Assembly (NCBI GenBank): GCA_965250215.1
Contig: CBDFNN010000004.1
Span: 3,782,001-3,846,000 of the forward strand
From: CBDFNN01 sp965250215
GTDB lineage: Bacteria > Bacteroidota > Rhodothermia > Rhodothermales > DATKEJ01
Direction: 5' to 3'
Length of the DNA stretch: 64,000 bases
In this document: in pieces, positions 8,798-17,765 of the stretch
How the letters are laid out: the number at the start of each line of letters is the position of its first letter
Position numbering within the stretch: position 1 is the stretch's first letter
Made by a program: the position numbers and the translations under genes
The notes under the pieces: generated by a model
The model's database searches: none
Told to the model about the DNA's origin: nothing
What the model saw: the letters and a program-made list of their open reading frames with translations, nothing else

Positions 8798-10294
8798 TTA
8801 GGCTTCAGCTATCATTTTTTCTCCGGCCTCGATTACTTCCTCGATCGTGCCTTTGTAAGTAAAAGCTCCTTCTGGAAGATGATCTAGCTCTCCATTTAAG
8901 ATCATTCGGAAACCACGAATGGTGTCTTCGATCTTGACATACTTTCCTGAGTTTCCAGTGAACTGCTCAGCCACAAAGAATGGCTGCGACATATATCGTT
9001 CAGCTCGTCTCGCTCTGGCTACGACCAATTTGTCTTCTTCTCCCAACTCATCCATTCCAAGAATCGCGATAATGTCTTGAAGATCACGGTATCGCTGAAG
9101 CAAGATTTTGACATCTTGAGCCGTATTGTAGTGCTCATCTCCAATGACCCGCGGATCCAAGATTCTGGATGTAGAATCAAGCGGATCGATAGCCGGATAA
9201 AGGCCCAAGGACGCGATGGCACGACTAAGAACCGTCTGTGCATCAAGATGGGCAAAAGTTGTCGCCGGTGCAGGGTCAGTCAAGTCATCCGCAGGAACGT
9301 AAATGGCCTGAACTGAAGTAATGGATCCTGATTTAGTCGAGGTAATTCTCTCCTGCATCTCACCCATCTCAGTAGCCAAAGTTGGCTGATAACCCACAGC
9401 AGATGGCATACGACCCAATAGAGCCGATACTTCTGAGCCTGCCTGTGTAAATCGGAAGATGTTGTCAACGAAGAAAAGAACGTCTTTTCCCCCAAGATCA
9501 CGGAAATACTCCGCAACCGTCAATCCAGAAAGAGCAACGCGAGCACGTGCTCCCGGAGGCTCATTCATCTGACCAAATACCAAGGTGGCCTGGCTATTTT
9601 TTGCAGCCTCTTTGTCTACTTTCGAGACATCCCATTCGCCCTTTTCATAGGCTTCCATGAACTCTTTTCCGTAGTCAATAACGCCGGACTCCAAGAACTC
9701 TCGAAGCAAGTCATTACCCTCACGAGTTCTTTCTCCAACACCTGCAAATACGGATACTCCATCGTGCGCTTTCGCAATGTTGTTAACTAGCTCCATAATC
9801 AGAACGGTTTTACCAACACCGGCACCGCCAAACAATCCGATTTTTCCCCCTTTAGCGTAGGGCTCCAGTAGGTCCACGACCTTTATACCGGTCTCTAGCA
9901 TTTCTACTTGTGTGGACAATTCATCGTAAGGCGGCGGCTTGGCGTGAATAGATCGGTATGACTCAGCTACTGGCTGTTCAATACCATCGATGGCTTCTCC
10001 TACAACGTTGAAAAGCCTTCCTTTGATACTCTCACCAACAGGCATTGCAATCGGTTGACCGGTATTGGAAACAGATGTACCCCTTGAGATGCCATCTGTG
10101 GAATCCATTGAAATGGTTCGAACCCTATTTTCTCCGAGATGCTGCTGCACTTCAAGTACGAGACTAGTTCCGTCTTCAAATTCAATTTTCAGTGCATCGA
10201 GAATATCGGGCACGGAATCCGATGGGAATTCGACATCAATGACAGGTCCTATAACCTGAACGACTTTTCCTGCTTCTTTTGCTGATTCACTCAT
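8798..10294 (-). CDS. atpD: ATP synthase F1 beta subunit
   Basis: This is the catalytic beta subunit of F-type ATP synthase, 498 residues, slightly longer than the E. coli protein. The P-loop GGAGVGKT lies at 156-163. GVGERTREGNDL and ALSGLTVAEYFRD, the latter just before the DVLFFVDNIFRFTQAG segment, are intact. It works in the F1 head on the cytoplasmic side of the membrane. It is the first gene of the atpD-atpC pair, transcribed away from the large protease gene. Confidence 0.98.
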   Translation of the reverse strand: MSESAKEAGKVVQVIGPVIDVEFPSDSVPDILDALKIEFEDGTSLVLEVQQHLGENRVRTISMDSTDGISRGTSVSNTGQPIAMPVGESIKGRLFNVVGEAIDGIEQPVAESYRSIHAKPPPYDELSTQVEMLETGIKVVDLLEPYAKGGKIGLFGGAGVGKTVLIMELVNNIAKAHDGVSVFAGVGERTREGNDLLREFLESGVIDYGKEFMEAYEKGEWDVSKVDKEAAKNSQATLVFGQMNEPPGARARVALSGLTVAEYFRDLGGKDVLFFVDNIFRFTQAGSEVSALLGRMPSAVGYQPTLATEMGEMQERITSTKSGSITSVQAIYVPADDLTDPAPATTFAHLDAQTVLSRAIASLGLYPAIDPLDSTSRILDPRVIGDEHYNTAQDVKILLQRYRDLQDIIAILGMDELGEEDKLVVARARRAERYMSQPFFVAEQFTGNSGKYVKIEDTIRGFRMILNGELDHLPEGAFTYKGTIEEVIEAGEKMIAEA

Positions 10295-10593
10295 TATAAA
10301 AGTGCTGAGAGATGTTAGTGATGGCCTTCAAAAAGCCTAATGTGGTCTTGGTAGTCTTCGATTTTGGGCGAAAGAATAGTGCCCCTGATATCCTACCATT
10401 TGCCCGATTCATGACCATGAAAATCGGACTGACAAAATACGATTTCGTGGCGTTAAAAGGGTCGATTACTACATAGAACTATCCTATTAGATCTCCAAAA
10501 AGGCCCCTTTTATAGGAAGCTTGATACTTATCCATTTATCCTTCATATTCGAGTCAGCTGAATGCCTCTTTCGATTAACAAATCTGTCCTCAG
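10295..10593. other. Divergent intergenic region between atpD and the zinc protease
   Basis: These 299 noncoding bases must contain the promoters of two divergent genes. The only structure I see is a short palindromic run, AAAAGGCCCCTTTT, near 10500. I find no RNA gene, riboswitch or long open frame. Confidence 0.5.
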
Positions 10594-13047
10594 ATGCCCA
10601 CTTATTTCAGATATCGATTCTTCATTATTTGTCTAATCACCTTCTTTTCCATCTCGATTTTTGCAGATGCCAATGCGCAGGATCTTGAAAGCATCGCAGA
10701 AAAAACGAAGTCAATGGAGAAAATCCCGGGTTATTTCGATGTTTTTTGGGATGCAGAAAATGGAGATGCTTTTGTGCAAGTAAAGAATCTCGATCAAGAC
10801 TTCCTCTACCTGAAATCACTAAGGTCCGGACTCGGGTCAAATGATGTTGGTTTGGATCGTGGTCTTCTCGGGTCGGAACAGGTCGTGCGTTTTGAACGAG
10901 TCGGCAAAAGAATTTTCTTAGTCACCCCAAATCTCAAATACCGAGGACTGAGTAAGGATGCTGCTGAAAGACAGTCTATTGAGGAGGCTTTCGCTGAAGG
11001 TGTTATTTTTGGTTTCGACATCGAAGCCAAAACTGGAAATCAATACCTAATAAAGGTCAACTCTCTACTTGTCCGAGATCATATGGCGATCGCCAGACGA
11101 ATGAAGCGGTCTGATGGCGGTAGCTACAAATTCGAGTCGTCTAAAAGCGCAGTCTTTCCCGCAGAGTTGAAGTCTTTCCCAAAGAACACAGAAATGGAGG
11201 CGCGGATCACTTTCTCATCCGAGGATCCTGGTCGCTATGTCAGATCGGTGGCTGCTGATCCAAACAATATAAGTCTCCGAGTACATCACTCATTTATCGA
11301 GCTGCCAGACGGTAACTTTGAATTGCGACCATTCCATCCAGGCTCTGGATTGTACGCTCATAACTTCTACAATTATTCCGCTCCGATCGATGCTCCTTTG
11401 GCACAGAAGTCGCTTGTCAGACATCGCCTGCTAAAAAAGAACCCGAGCGCGGCAAGGAGCGAGGCCGTTGAGCCTATCGTGTACTATCTCGATCCAGGCA
11501 CGCCAGAACCAGTCCGCACAGCCCTTCTCGATGGTGCCAAGTGGTGGAACGATGCTTTCGAAGAGGCCGGATATATCAATGCTTTTCAAGTAAAAATGCT
11601 ACCACATGGAGCAGACCCGCTCGACGTCCGCTACAACACCATACAATGGGTGCACCGTTCTACGCGAGGTTGGAGCTATGGAGCCTCCGTGACAGACCCA
11701 CGTACCGGCGAGATCATTAAGGGTCATGTTTCCCTAGGATCGCTTAGGGTACGCCAGGATTATTTGATTGCTCTAGGATTAATTGGGGAATTTGACTCAC
11801 TAGATGCGAATGGCCTCGATCCAATGCTTGAGCTTTCCCTTGCAAGACTTCGACAACTCTCGGCACACGAAATCGGACATACGATTGGAATGCAACACAA
11901 CTTTGCCGCGTCACCCAGCAATCGTTCCAGTGTTATGGACTATCCTGCTCCACTCGTCTTATTGAATGATGAAGGTCAGATCGATCTCTCGAAAGCCTAT
12001 GCTAGTGGAATCGGAGATTGGGATATTGTCAGTGTGAAATACGGCTACACCGATTTGCGAGGGGTCGAGTCGGCAGCAGACTCATTGGCGTCGATTCTGG
12101 AAACAGCTAGGTCTGGACAGTTACAATTTATTACCGACACGGATGCAAGACCTCTTGGAGGCTCCCATCCAGGGGCCCACCTGTGGGATAATGGTTCAGA
12201 CGCCCTGTCTGCCTTTGAGTCGGAAATGAAGGTGAGGAAGCACGCCTTAGCGAATCTCGGTCCAGAGGTTCTTCGCGATGGGCAACCTCTGGCTCAGCTC
12301 GAAGAAGTTCTTGTTCCAATCTATTTGAGACACAGATATCAGATAGAAGCTGTAGTCAAAAATATTGGTGGATTGAACTATTCCTACTCAATAAAGGGCG
12401 AGTCGTCTGACGCACCTACGACGGTTGATTATCGAATTCAGAATAAGTCTCTCGATGCCCTCCTATCTGCGGTGACACCCGAAGCCCTTCGCATTCCAGA
12501 TTATATTTCAGATATGATTCCGCCGCGACCTACAGGATACTCCAACACAAGAGAGGTCTTTGATTCAAGAGCTGGTCTAGTTTTCGACCCCTATGTTCCA
12601 GCAGAAAATATTGCCGATTTGGTCTTTTCCGCCATCGCCAATCCACAACGTGCCAGCAGATTGATTTATCAACACCTGGCAGATGAACAGCTTCCCTCTT
12701 TGTCCACCGTTCTATCTAATACAAGTCAGCAAGTATTCGACACAGATACTGACGAGTCAGCCATCGATGGCCACCTTAGAAATATCGTTCGTCGATCTTG
12801 GCTATATCGTCTGTTCGAGTTGAAAGAATCACCGAACACTTCACCTGAAGTTCAGGCCATCGTCCTAAGGGAATTGATTAATATTGATGATATGCTCATC
12901 ACTCAAGCAGGCATCTCTCCTCAACTTTACTTCTTAAGAGATCAGCTAAATAAGTTTTTAGAGGGGAATCTAGATCTAGAAACCCTTCCAAAAAGAGCTT
13001 CGACACCTCCGGGATCCCCAATCGGTTGTGGCGGAGAATTGTACTAG
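10594..13047 (+). CDS. Exported zinc-dependent metalloprotease, DUF5117/DUF4953 type
   Basis: This 817-residue protein has a signal peptide (cleavage near ADANAQ, residue about 29). The N-terminal domain (IPGYFDVFWDAENGDAFVQV, then DFLYLKSLRSGLG) matches the DUF5117 region. The zinc site HEIGHTIGMQHN at 425-436 is a full HExxHxxGxxH metzincin-type motif. The C-terminal 350 residues are helical, as in DUF4953 proteins. It probably acts in the periplasm or outside the cell. Substrates are unknown. It is transcribed alone, converging on the sugar-nucleotide genes with a 22-bp gap and no clear terminator. Confidence 0.9.
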   Translation: MPTYFRYRFFIICLITFFSISIFADANAQDLESIAEKTKSMEKIPGYFDVFWDAENGDAFVQVKNLDQDFLYLKSLRSGLGSNDVGLDRGLLGSEQVVRFERVGKRIFLVTPNLKYRGLSKDAAERQSIEEAFAEGVIFGFDIEAKTGNQYLIKVNSLLVRDHMAIARRMKRSDGGSYKFESSKSAVFPAELKSFPKNTEMEARITFSSEDPGRYVRSVAADPNNISLRVHHSFIELPDGNFELRPFHPGSGLYAHNFYNYSAPIDAPLAQKSLVRHRLLKKNPSAARSEAVEPIVYYLDPGTPEPVRTALLDGAKWWNDAFEEAGYINAFQVKMLPHGADPLDVRYNTIQWVHRSTRGWSYGASVTDPRTGEIIKGHVSLGSLRVRQDYLIALGLIGEFDSLDANGLDPMLELSLARLRQLSAHEIGHTIGMQHNFAASPSNRSSVMDYPAPLVLLNDEGQIDLSKAYASGIGDWDIVSVKYGYTDLRGVESAADSLASILETARSGQLQFITDTDARPLGGSHPGAHLWDNGSDALSAFESEMKVRKHALANLGPEVLRDGQPLAQLEEVLVPIYLRHRYQIEAVVKNIGGLNYSYSIKGESSDAPTTVDYRIQNKSLDALLSAVTPEALRIPDYISDMIPPRPTGYSNTREVFDSRAGLVFDPYVPAENIADLVFSAIANPQRASRLIYQHLADEQLPSLSTVLSNTSQQVFDTDTDESAIDGHLRNIVRRSWLYRLFELKESPNTSPEVQAIVLRELINIDDMLITQAGISPQLYFLRDQLNKFLEGNLDLETLPKRASTPPGSPIGCGGELY

Positions 13048-13069
13048 GGAAATGGGTTTAGGGTGAGGT

Positions 13070-14038
13070 CTAGTTTCTAAAGGGATGTTGACTTAGAGGC
13101 AACTCTGCCATGGGGTGATGATTCCCGGTCAAGCCAATAGGCTCGGCCGTCCTTATTTCATGGACAAGATCAATGGATGGCCAAACATCCGCTAAACGAT
13201 AACCCTTGCCTGCAAGTATTTGTCTATAGGCATCTGTGTGGAGATCCGTAAAGCCATCGGAAAAATCGATCGCCTTTCCATCAATTTCGATAAGACGATT
13301 TGTTCTTTGGCCCCTTTTGCGAATAGGCTCTGGCAAGGTTTCTTCGTTGATACTTAAAAACCACTGCACTCGAGCTTGCTCGAGTTCAAGATATCCCGCT
13401 GCACGGTCATGACTGTGGACGTGAACAACATTGTTTTTTTTGGCCCCAAATATCCAAGTCAACATGTCGAAAAAATGGACTCCTATATTTGTCGCAATAC
13501 CACCAGACTTCTCTTGATCACCTTTCCAACTGGCGTAGTACCAATTTCCTCTTGATGTCTGATAGGTCAAATCGACATCATATATCTTGTCTGGAGATCC
13601 TTCCTCAATCTCTTTTTTCAATGCTAAAATGCTGGCGTGATTCCTGAGTTGAAGAATGTTGAAGATTTTTTGTCCAGAGTCCCTTTCAATTTCCGATAAG
13701 GCAGCAACATTCCACGGATTAAGGACCACCGGTTTCTCACATATAACGTCTGCCCCACTTCTCAATCCAAATCTCACATGGGCGTCGTGCAGATAATTTG
13801 GACTGCAAACGCTTACAAAATCGATGGCATTGTCCAGCCTTCTTAGCTTGTCGACATATCGATCAAAACGTTCAAACTCCGTGAAGAAATCTGCATTCGG
13901 GAAGTAGCTATCAATGATTCCAACGGAGTCTACCGGGTCAAAGGCGGCTATCAAATTGTTGCCAGTCTCCTTAATGGCCTTCATATGCTTTGGTGCAATG
14001 AATCCGGCCGCGCCAATAAGTATAAAGTTTTTATTCAC
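13070..14038 (-). CDS. Gfo/Idh/MocA oxidoreductase, WbpB/WlbA-like
   Basis: The 322-residue NAD-dependent dehydrogenase begins with a Rossmann motif, LIGAAGFIAPKHMKAIKETG, and has the catalytic CEKPVV segment near residue 104. The stretch DPVDSVGIIDSYFP is highly characteristic of WbpB/WlbA, which oxidises UDP-GlcNAcA at C3. With the two genes upstream (epimerase and aminotransferase) it fits the pathway to UDP-2,3-diacetamido-2,3-dideoxy-mannuronate used in O-antigens and capsules. It is the last gene of the unit, 3 bp after the epimerase gene. Confidence 0.85.
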   Translation of the reverse strand: MNKNFILIGAAGFIAPKHMKAIKETGNNLIAAFDPVDSVGIIDSYFPNADFFTEFERFDRYVDKLRRLDNAIDFVSVCSPNYLHDAHVRFGLRSGADVICEKPVVLNPWNVAALSEIERDSGQKIFNILQLRNHASILALKKEIEEGSPDKIYDVDLTYQTSRGNWYYASWKGDQEKSGGIATNIGVHFFDMLTWIFGAKKNNVVHVHSHDRAAGYLELEQARVQWFLSINEETLPEPIRKRGQRTNRLIEIDGKAIDFSDGFTDLHTDAYRQILAGKGYRLADVWPSIDLVHEIRTAEPIGLTGNHHPMAELPLSQHPFRN

Positions 14039-14041
14039 CTG

Positions 14042-15085
14042 CTAAAGCTGTTCTGCTATGATGCGGCACATTTGCCGAGCCGCTTTGCCGTTTCCATACA
14101 AGTCATCTTTCCACTCCTTAGGTCGCCTATTCAAAGCTGGTTCCAGATGCGCAAAATCGTCGAAAACCAGTTCATTGCACCCGGAGGCCAAAGTCTCTCT
14201 CCACTCCGTTTCCGATCTGATAGTAACACATTTTTTCTTAAGCCAGTAGGCTTCTTTTTGCATTCCACCGCTGTCTGTAATTAAGGCCTTGCATGAATTC
14301 AAGTAAGAAAGATTTTCTAGATACGACTGGGGTTCAATGAAATCGATATTGTTGTAGTCGACAAAATCGATTTGGAAGCTTGCCATGAGAGCTCGAGTTC
14401 GTGGATGCAGAGAAAAGGTGACCCGATTTCCAAGACGATTAAGTGACTTAAATATTGCGACCAGTCGCTCCTTCACATCCGTATTGTAGGGCCGGTGAAT
14501 TGTGGCATAGTAAAACGATGGCTTTCGACTAGCGACAAGATTCCGCTGAAGACAAATCCTCATAATGTCTCGCATGACGTCTCCAACAACGTGAATCCTC
14601 TCCGATGAAATACCCTCGCCTAAAAGATTTTCCCGAGCACTTTCGACGGGGACAAAAAGAATACTGGAAATCCGATCTGTAAGGATTCTATTTACTTCCT
14701 CCGGCATAGACATATTGAAGCTTCGAAGACCAGCCTCCACATGAATGATTGGGATATTCAATTTTCCTGCAACTAGTGCACCAGCGATTGTCGAGTTGGT
14801 ATCGCCATAGACCAAAACGGCGTCCGGCTTTTCCAATACAATGATTGGTTCGATTTCGATCATCATCTGTCCAGTTTGCTTTGCATGACTCGCTGAGCCA
14901 ATGGAGAGCTGAAAGTCTGGCTTCCGCATGCCTAGTTCGTCAAAAAACACCTGACTCATGCGTTTGTCATAGTGTTGACCGGTGTGAATCGTTCGTAATT
15001 GGAAGATTTCCAGGGCGGCCTGTTCAATCGGGAAATGCTTAATAAACTGAGGTCGTGCACCAACTACAGCAAGGACTTTCTTCAT
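14042..15085 (-). CDS. Non-hydrolysing UDP-HexNAc 2-epimerase, WecB/WbpI-like
   Basis: The 347-residue GT-B-fold enzyme has VVGARPQFIK at the N-terminus, then HTGQHYD, VYGDTNST and HVEAGLRS, and TDSGGMQKEAYW in the C-terminal half. All are signatures of WecB/MnaA-type epimerases. The neighbouring WbpB- and WbpE-like genes suggest that it acts like WbpI, epimerising UDP-GlcNAc(3NAc)A to the manno form. Plain UDP-GlcNAc epimerase activity is the alternative. It lies 40 bp downstream of the aminotransferase gene. Confidence 0.88.
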   Translation of the reverse strand: MKKVLAVVGARPQFIKHFPIEQAALEIFQLRTIHTGQHYDKRMSQVFFDELGMRKPDFQLSIGSASHAKQTGQMMIEIEPIIVLEKPDAVLVYGDTNSTIAGALVAGKLNIPIIHVEAGLRSFNMSMPEEVNRILTDRISSILFVPVESARENLLGEGISSERIHVVGDVMRDIMRICLQRNLVASRKPSFYYATIHRPYNTDVKERLVAIFKSLNRLGNRVTFSLHPRTRALMASFQIDFVDYNNIDFIEPQSYLENLSYLNSCKALITDSGGMQKEAYWLKKKCVTIRSETEWRETLASGCNELVFDDFAHLEPALNRRPKEWKDDLYGNGKAARQMCRIIAEQL

Positions 15086-15125
15086 TTCGATTTGCTATTT
15101 CTCGGACCGATGATGGTCTCTTGAC

Positions 15126-16262
15126 TCAGTTGAAGAAGGACCGAATGGAGTCCGTAATGTGTTTTATTGATCCGAGATCCATTTCCGTGTGAATAGGCAG
15201 GGACAATACTGAAGAGCACAACGCTTCAGTTGATTCAAGCTCTTTTCCATGATAAAACTCTTTGTAAGCCCCCTGTTTGTACAAAGGAAGAGGGTAATAG
15301 ATCATGGAAGGTATCCCATTTTCTTGTAAATAGGATTTCAAGCCATCACGACGTCCTTCGGCAACTTTCACTGTGTACTGATGGAATACATGAGTCGAGT
15401 ATTGCATTCGCACAGGAATGTCCAATCCGTCAATTCCAGCCAAGGCCTCATCATAACTCGCTGCAACTGCCTGTCTTGCCGAGCAGTAATCGTCAAGGTA
15501 TCGGAGCTTGACCTGAAGTATTGCTGCCTGCAAGGCATCAAGCCTGGAGTTGACTCCAATGATTTCATGAAAATATTTCTTCGATTGTCCGTGACTCGCG
15601 ATCTTTCTGATGCTTGCACCGAGTTCTGGATCCTGGGTATAAATTGCTCCACCGTCTCCAAAACATCCAAGATTCTTAGAGGGGAAAAAAGATGTGCAAC
15701 CTATATCACCCATGGCCCCAGATTTCTTCTGTCGTCCATCCGGGAAAGTATACACAGAACCAATTGATTGCGCGGAATCCTCGATCACATAGATGGAATT
15801 ATCCTTTGCGATCTCTATGATTTCCTTCATCGGTGCGTTTTGGCCGAAGAGATGAACCGGAACAACGGCTTTGGTCTTTGAGGTGATGGCCTCTGCAAAA
15901 TCCTGCGGTCTAATATTAAAGCCTGCCGGATCGACATCAATCATAACCGGCGACAGGCCGAGCAAAGCTACTACCTCGGCTGTTGCAGCATAAGTAAATG
16001 ATGGCACCACGACCTCGTCTCCCGCCTTGAGATTTAAAGCCATTAAAGCTATCTGCAAGGCATCCGTCCCATTTCCACAAGAGATTAGTTCTTCTACTTC
16101 TAGGTAGCTGGCTAAATCTTTTTCAAACGACGCATGAATAGGCCCTTTGATAAATCGAGCCGAATCCAAACAAGATTGGATGGCCTCATCGATTTCGTCT
16201 TTGATTTTATCGTATTGACCTCTTAGGTCAACCATTTGAATTTGAGCCTTAGTCACTTCCAT
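15126..16262 (-). CDS. DegT/DnrJ/EryC1/StrS aminotransferase, WbpE-like
   Basis: This 378-residue PLP-dependent sugar aminotransferase has MVDLRGQYDKIKDEID at the start. GNGTDALQIALMAL contacts the cofactor phosphate, VIEDSAQSIG ends the cofactor site and TSFFPSKNLGCFGDGG contains the PLP lysine. In the inferred pathway it would aminate the 3-keto sugar made by the WbpB-like enzyme. It is the first gene of the three-gene minus-strand unit. An N-acetyltransferase (WbpD) and a 6-dehydrogenase (WbpA) needed to complete the route are not in the window. Confidence 0.88.
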   Translation of the reverse strand: MEVTKAQIQMVDLRGQYDKIKDEIDEAIQSCLDSARFIKGPIHASFEKDLASYLEVEELISCGNGTDALQIALMALNLKAGDEVVVPSFTYAATAEVVALLGLSPVMIDVDPAGFNIRPQDFAEAITSKTKAVVPVHLFGQNAPMKEIIEIAKDNSIYVIEDSAQSIGSVYTFPDGRQKKSGAMGDIGCTSFFPSKNLGCFGDGGAIYTQDPELGASIRKIASHGQSKKYFHEIIGVNSRLDALQAAILQVKLRYLDDYCSARQAVAASYDEALAGIDGLDIPVRMQYSTHVFHQYTVKVAEGRRDGLKSYLQENGIPSMIYYPLPLYKQGAYKEFYHGKELESTEALCSSVLSLPIHTEMDLGSIKHITDSIRSFFN

Positions 16263-16427
16263 TGCACTTTTAGTTCTCTCAGATGTCTAATGATAACCTT
16301 CGGGCTTCAAAATAGCTTAGGAAGAGAGAAGTGATCTTTGAAAAGAAAAATGGTTAGTCTAAGAAATGCCGAATCAGAGAAATACTCGATGGTTCGAGGC
16401 ACAGACGTAGCGCGATTCTCGTCTGAC

Positions 16428-16724
16428 CTAGGATAGACTTCCCGTCTTGTCTTTAGAGAACACACTTGGATCTGGATTATCCAGAAGGAATGCGACGCCC
16501 TGTCTATTTTCTCGCGAGCGAACTTGAATAACGCCCATTGTAAGCCAGGTAATCTGTCTTTTTCTGAAGGATCCCCATCTAGGAATGAGACCAACTCTTC
16601 GATAGTTGATCTTAACAGGAGACCATACCTCTATATGAACGGCCTTTCGTCGTAGGCTCCAGTTTGCGGCAACGGTTACCCATTCACCCCGTCGGACTTG
16701 AAATTCTTTTCTAGGTCTGCTCAT
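16428..16724 (-). CDS. Doubtful small basic hypothetical ORF
   Basis: A frame of about 98 codons from ATG 16724 (open to TTG 16766) gives a Trp- and Arg-rich protein with segments RRGEWVTVAANW and WLTMGVIQVRSR. I recognise no family. It is the best of several overlapping frames in the 562-bp stretch 16263-16824 between the recombinase and the sugar genes. The rest of that stretch shows nothing supportable. It may be real, or a decayed remnant linked to the recombinase. Confidence 0.3.
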   Translation of the reverse strand: MSRPRKEFQVRRGEWVTVAANWSLRRKAVHIEVWSPVKINYRRVGLIPRWGSFRKRQITWLTMGVIQVRSRENRQGVAFLLDNPDPSVFSKDKTGSLS

Positions 16725-16824
16725 GCAGAATATTGCTTCGGTAGCGGGTTCCTTCCTCCGACTCAAACTCGTAAAGCCAGAGGATACAAATCAATAAACT
16801 ATTGTGAAATCGATGCCTGACAAC

Positions 16825-17745
16825 TCAATTCGATTTCATGTAAATCTGTGTCGTTTCTAGACTTCCATGGCGCATTCTCTTTTTCACTTCCTCTATGCTC
16901 ATTCCACCTTGAAGCCATAGAACGGCCGCTGTGTGGGTCAAACTGTGTGGTGTTATTTTCTGATTCTTTGGTCCGAGTGTGCGAAGCTCTGACGAGTCCA
17001 TTTGAAATGTAATCCTATTTCTTATCGCCCTTGTCGTGAGCGGCTTTCCATTGGATCGAAAACCATGCGAAGCAAAAAGAGGATGCTCAGGCTGTAGTTC
17101 CTTTCGTTTGCTCAGGTAGTTCTTAATCGATTCAAAGACACGGTCGTCAATCTGAACTTGCTGATCTTTCGCTGTTCGTCCCTTGCCTTGGACCTTCAGA
17201 AAATTACCCATCAATGTTTGCTCTAAATCCCTGACTTCCGCTCTCACCAACTCGATCTCGCTTAGACCGGCAAAAAGCATGCATTCGACAATCGCATAAT
17301 CTCTGAGTCCCAATATTGAGTCGGTCTCAACAGAGTTGAGTAGACACTCGAGCTGAGCTGGGTTCAATACGTCCCGAGAATGATCGCTTGGTCTCCTGGA
17401 ACCCTGAATATTGCTTGCCGGATTTACCTCCAAGATATTTCGGTCGACCAAATAAGCGCAAAGGCGTCTCACCGCTGTCAAATAAGTAGAAATACTTGCT
17501 TCCTTTAATCCTTTCTTGTCGATCAGATATTTTTTGTAAGCTTCGATCCCTTTCTCTGAGAAAGGCTCTGCCATTCGAGCAAGGGTCAACCACTTTGAAA
17601 ACTGATTGAGACTTCTTTGATATGTGCCTATTGTCTCGCGACTTTTAAATTCACCTATCTCCGATAGGTAGTCAGAAATTATCGACTGGATTTCGTCCGA
17701 AGAAGGTCGAAATACGCTGGATGTTTGGCCAAGTGCGAAAGCCAT
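16825..17745 (-). CDS. Tyrosine recombinase (XerC/D-like) homologue lacking both catalytic arginines
   Basis: This 306-residue protein has an N-terminal SAM-like core-binding domain (residues 20-110) and a C-terminal catalytic-type domain. Aligned with XerD, the catalytic set R-K-H-R-H-Y reads S162 (in AGLSEIELV), K188 (in GKG), H267, T270 (in PHSLTHTAAV), H293 (in MRHGS) and Y302 (in TTQIYM). The nucleophile remains, but both arginines that hold the scissile phosphate are replaced. The frame is full length with no stop, so the gene appears maintained. It may be a DNA-binding protein, a partner of an active recombinase or an enzyme in early decay. No att sites are visible. Confidence 0.85.
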   Translation of the reverse strand: MAFALGQTSSVFRPSSDEIQSIISDYLSEIGEFKSRETIGTYQRSLNQFSKWLTLARMAEPFSEKGIEAYKKYLIDKKGLKEASISTYLTAVRRLCAYLVDRNILEVNPASNIQGSRRPSDHSRDVLNPAQLECLLNSVETDSILGLRDYAIVECMLFAGLSEIELVRAEVRDLEQTLMGNFLKVQGKGRTAKDQQVQIDDRVFESIKNYLSKRKELQPEHPLFASHGFRSNGKPLTTRAIRNRITFQMDSSELRTLGPKNQKITPHSLTHTAAVLWLQGGMSIEEVKKRMRHGSLETTQIYMKSN

Positions 17746-17765
17746 TTTATCGCTGACGAGCTTTT

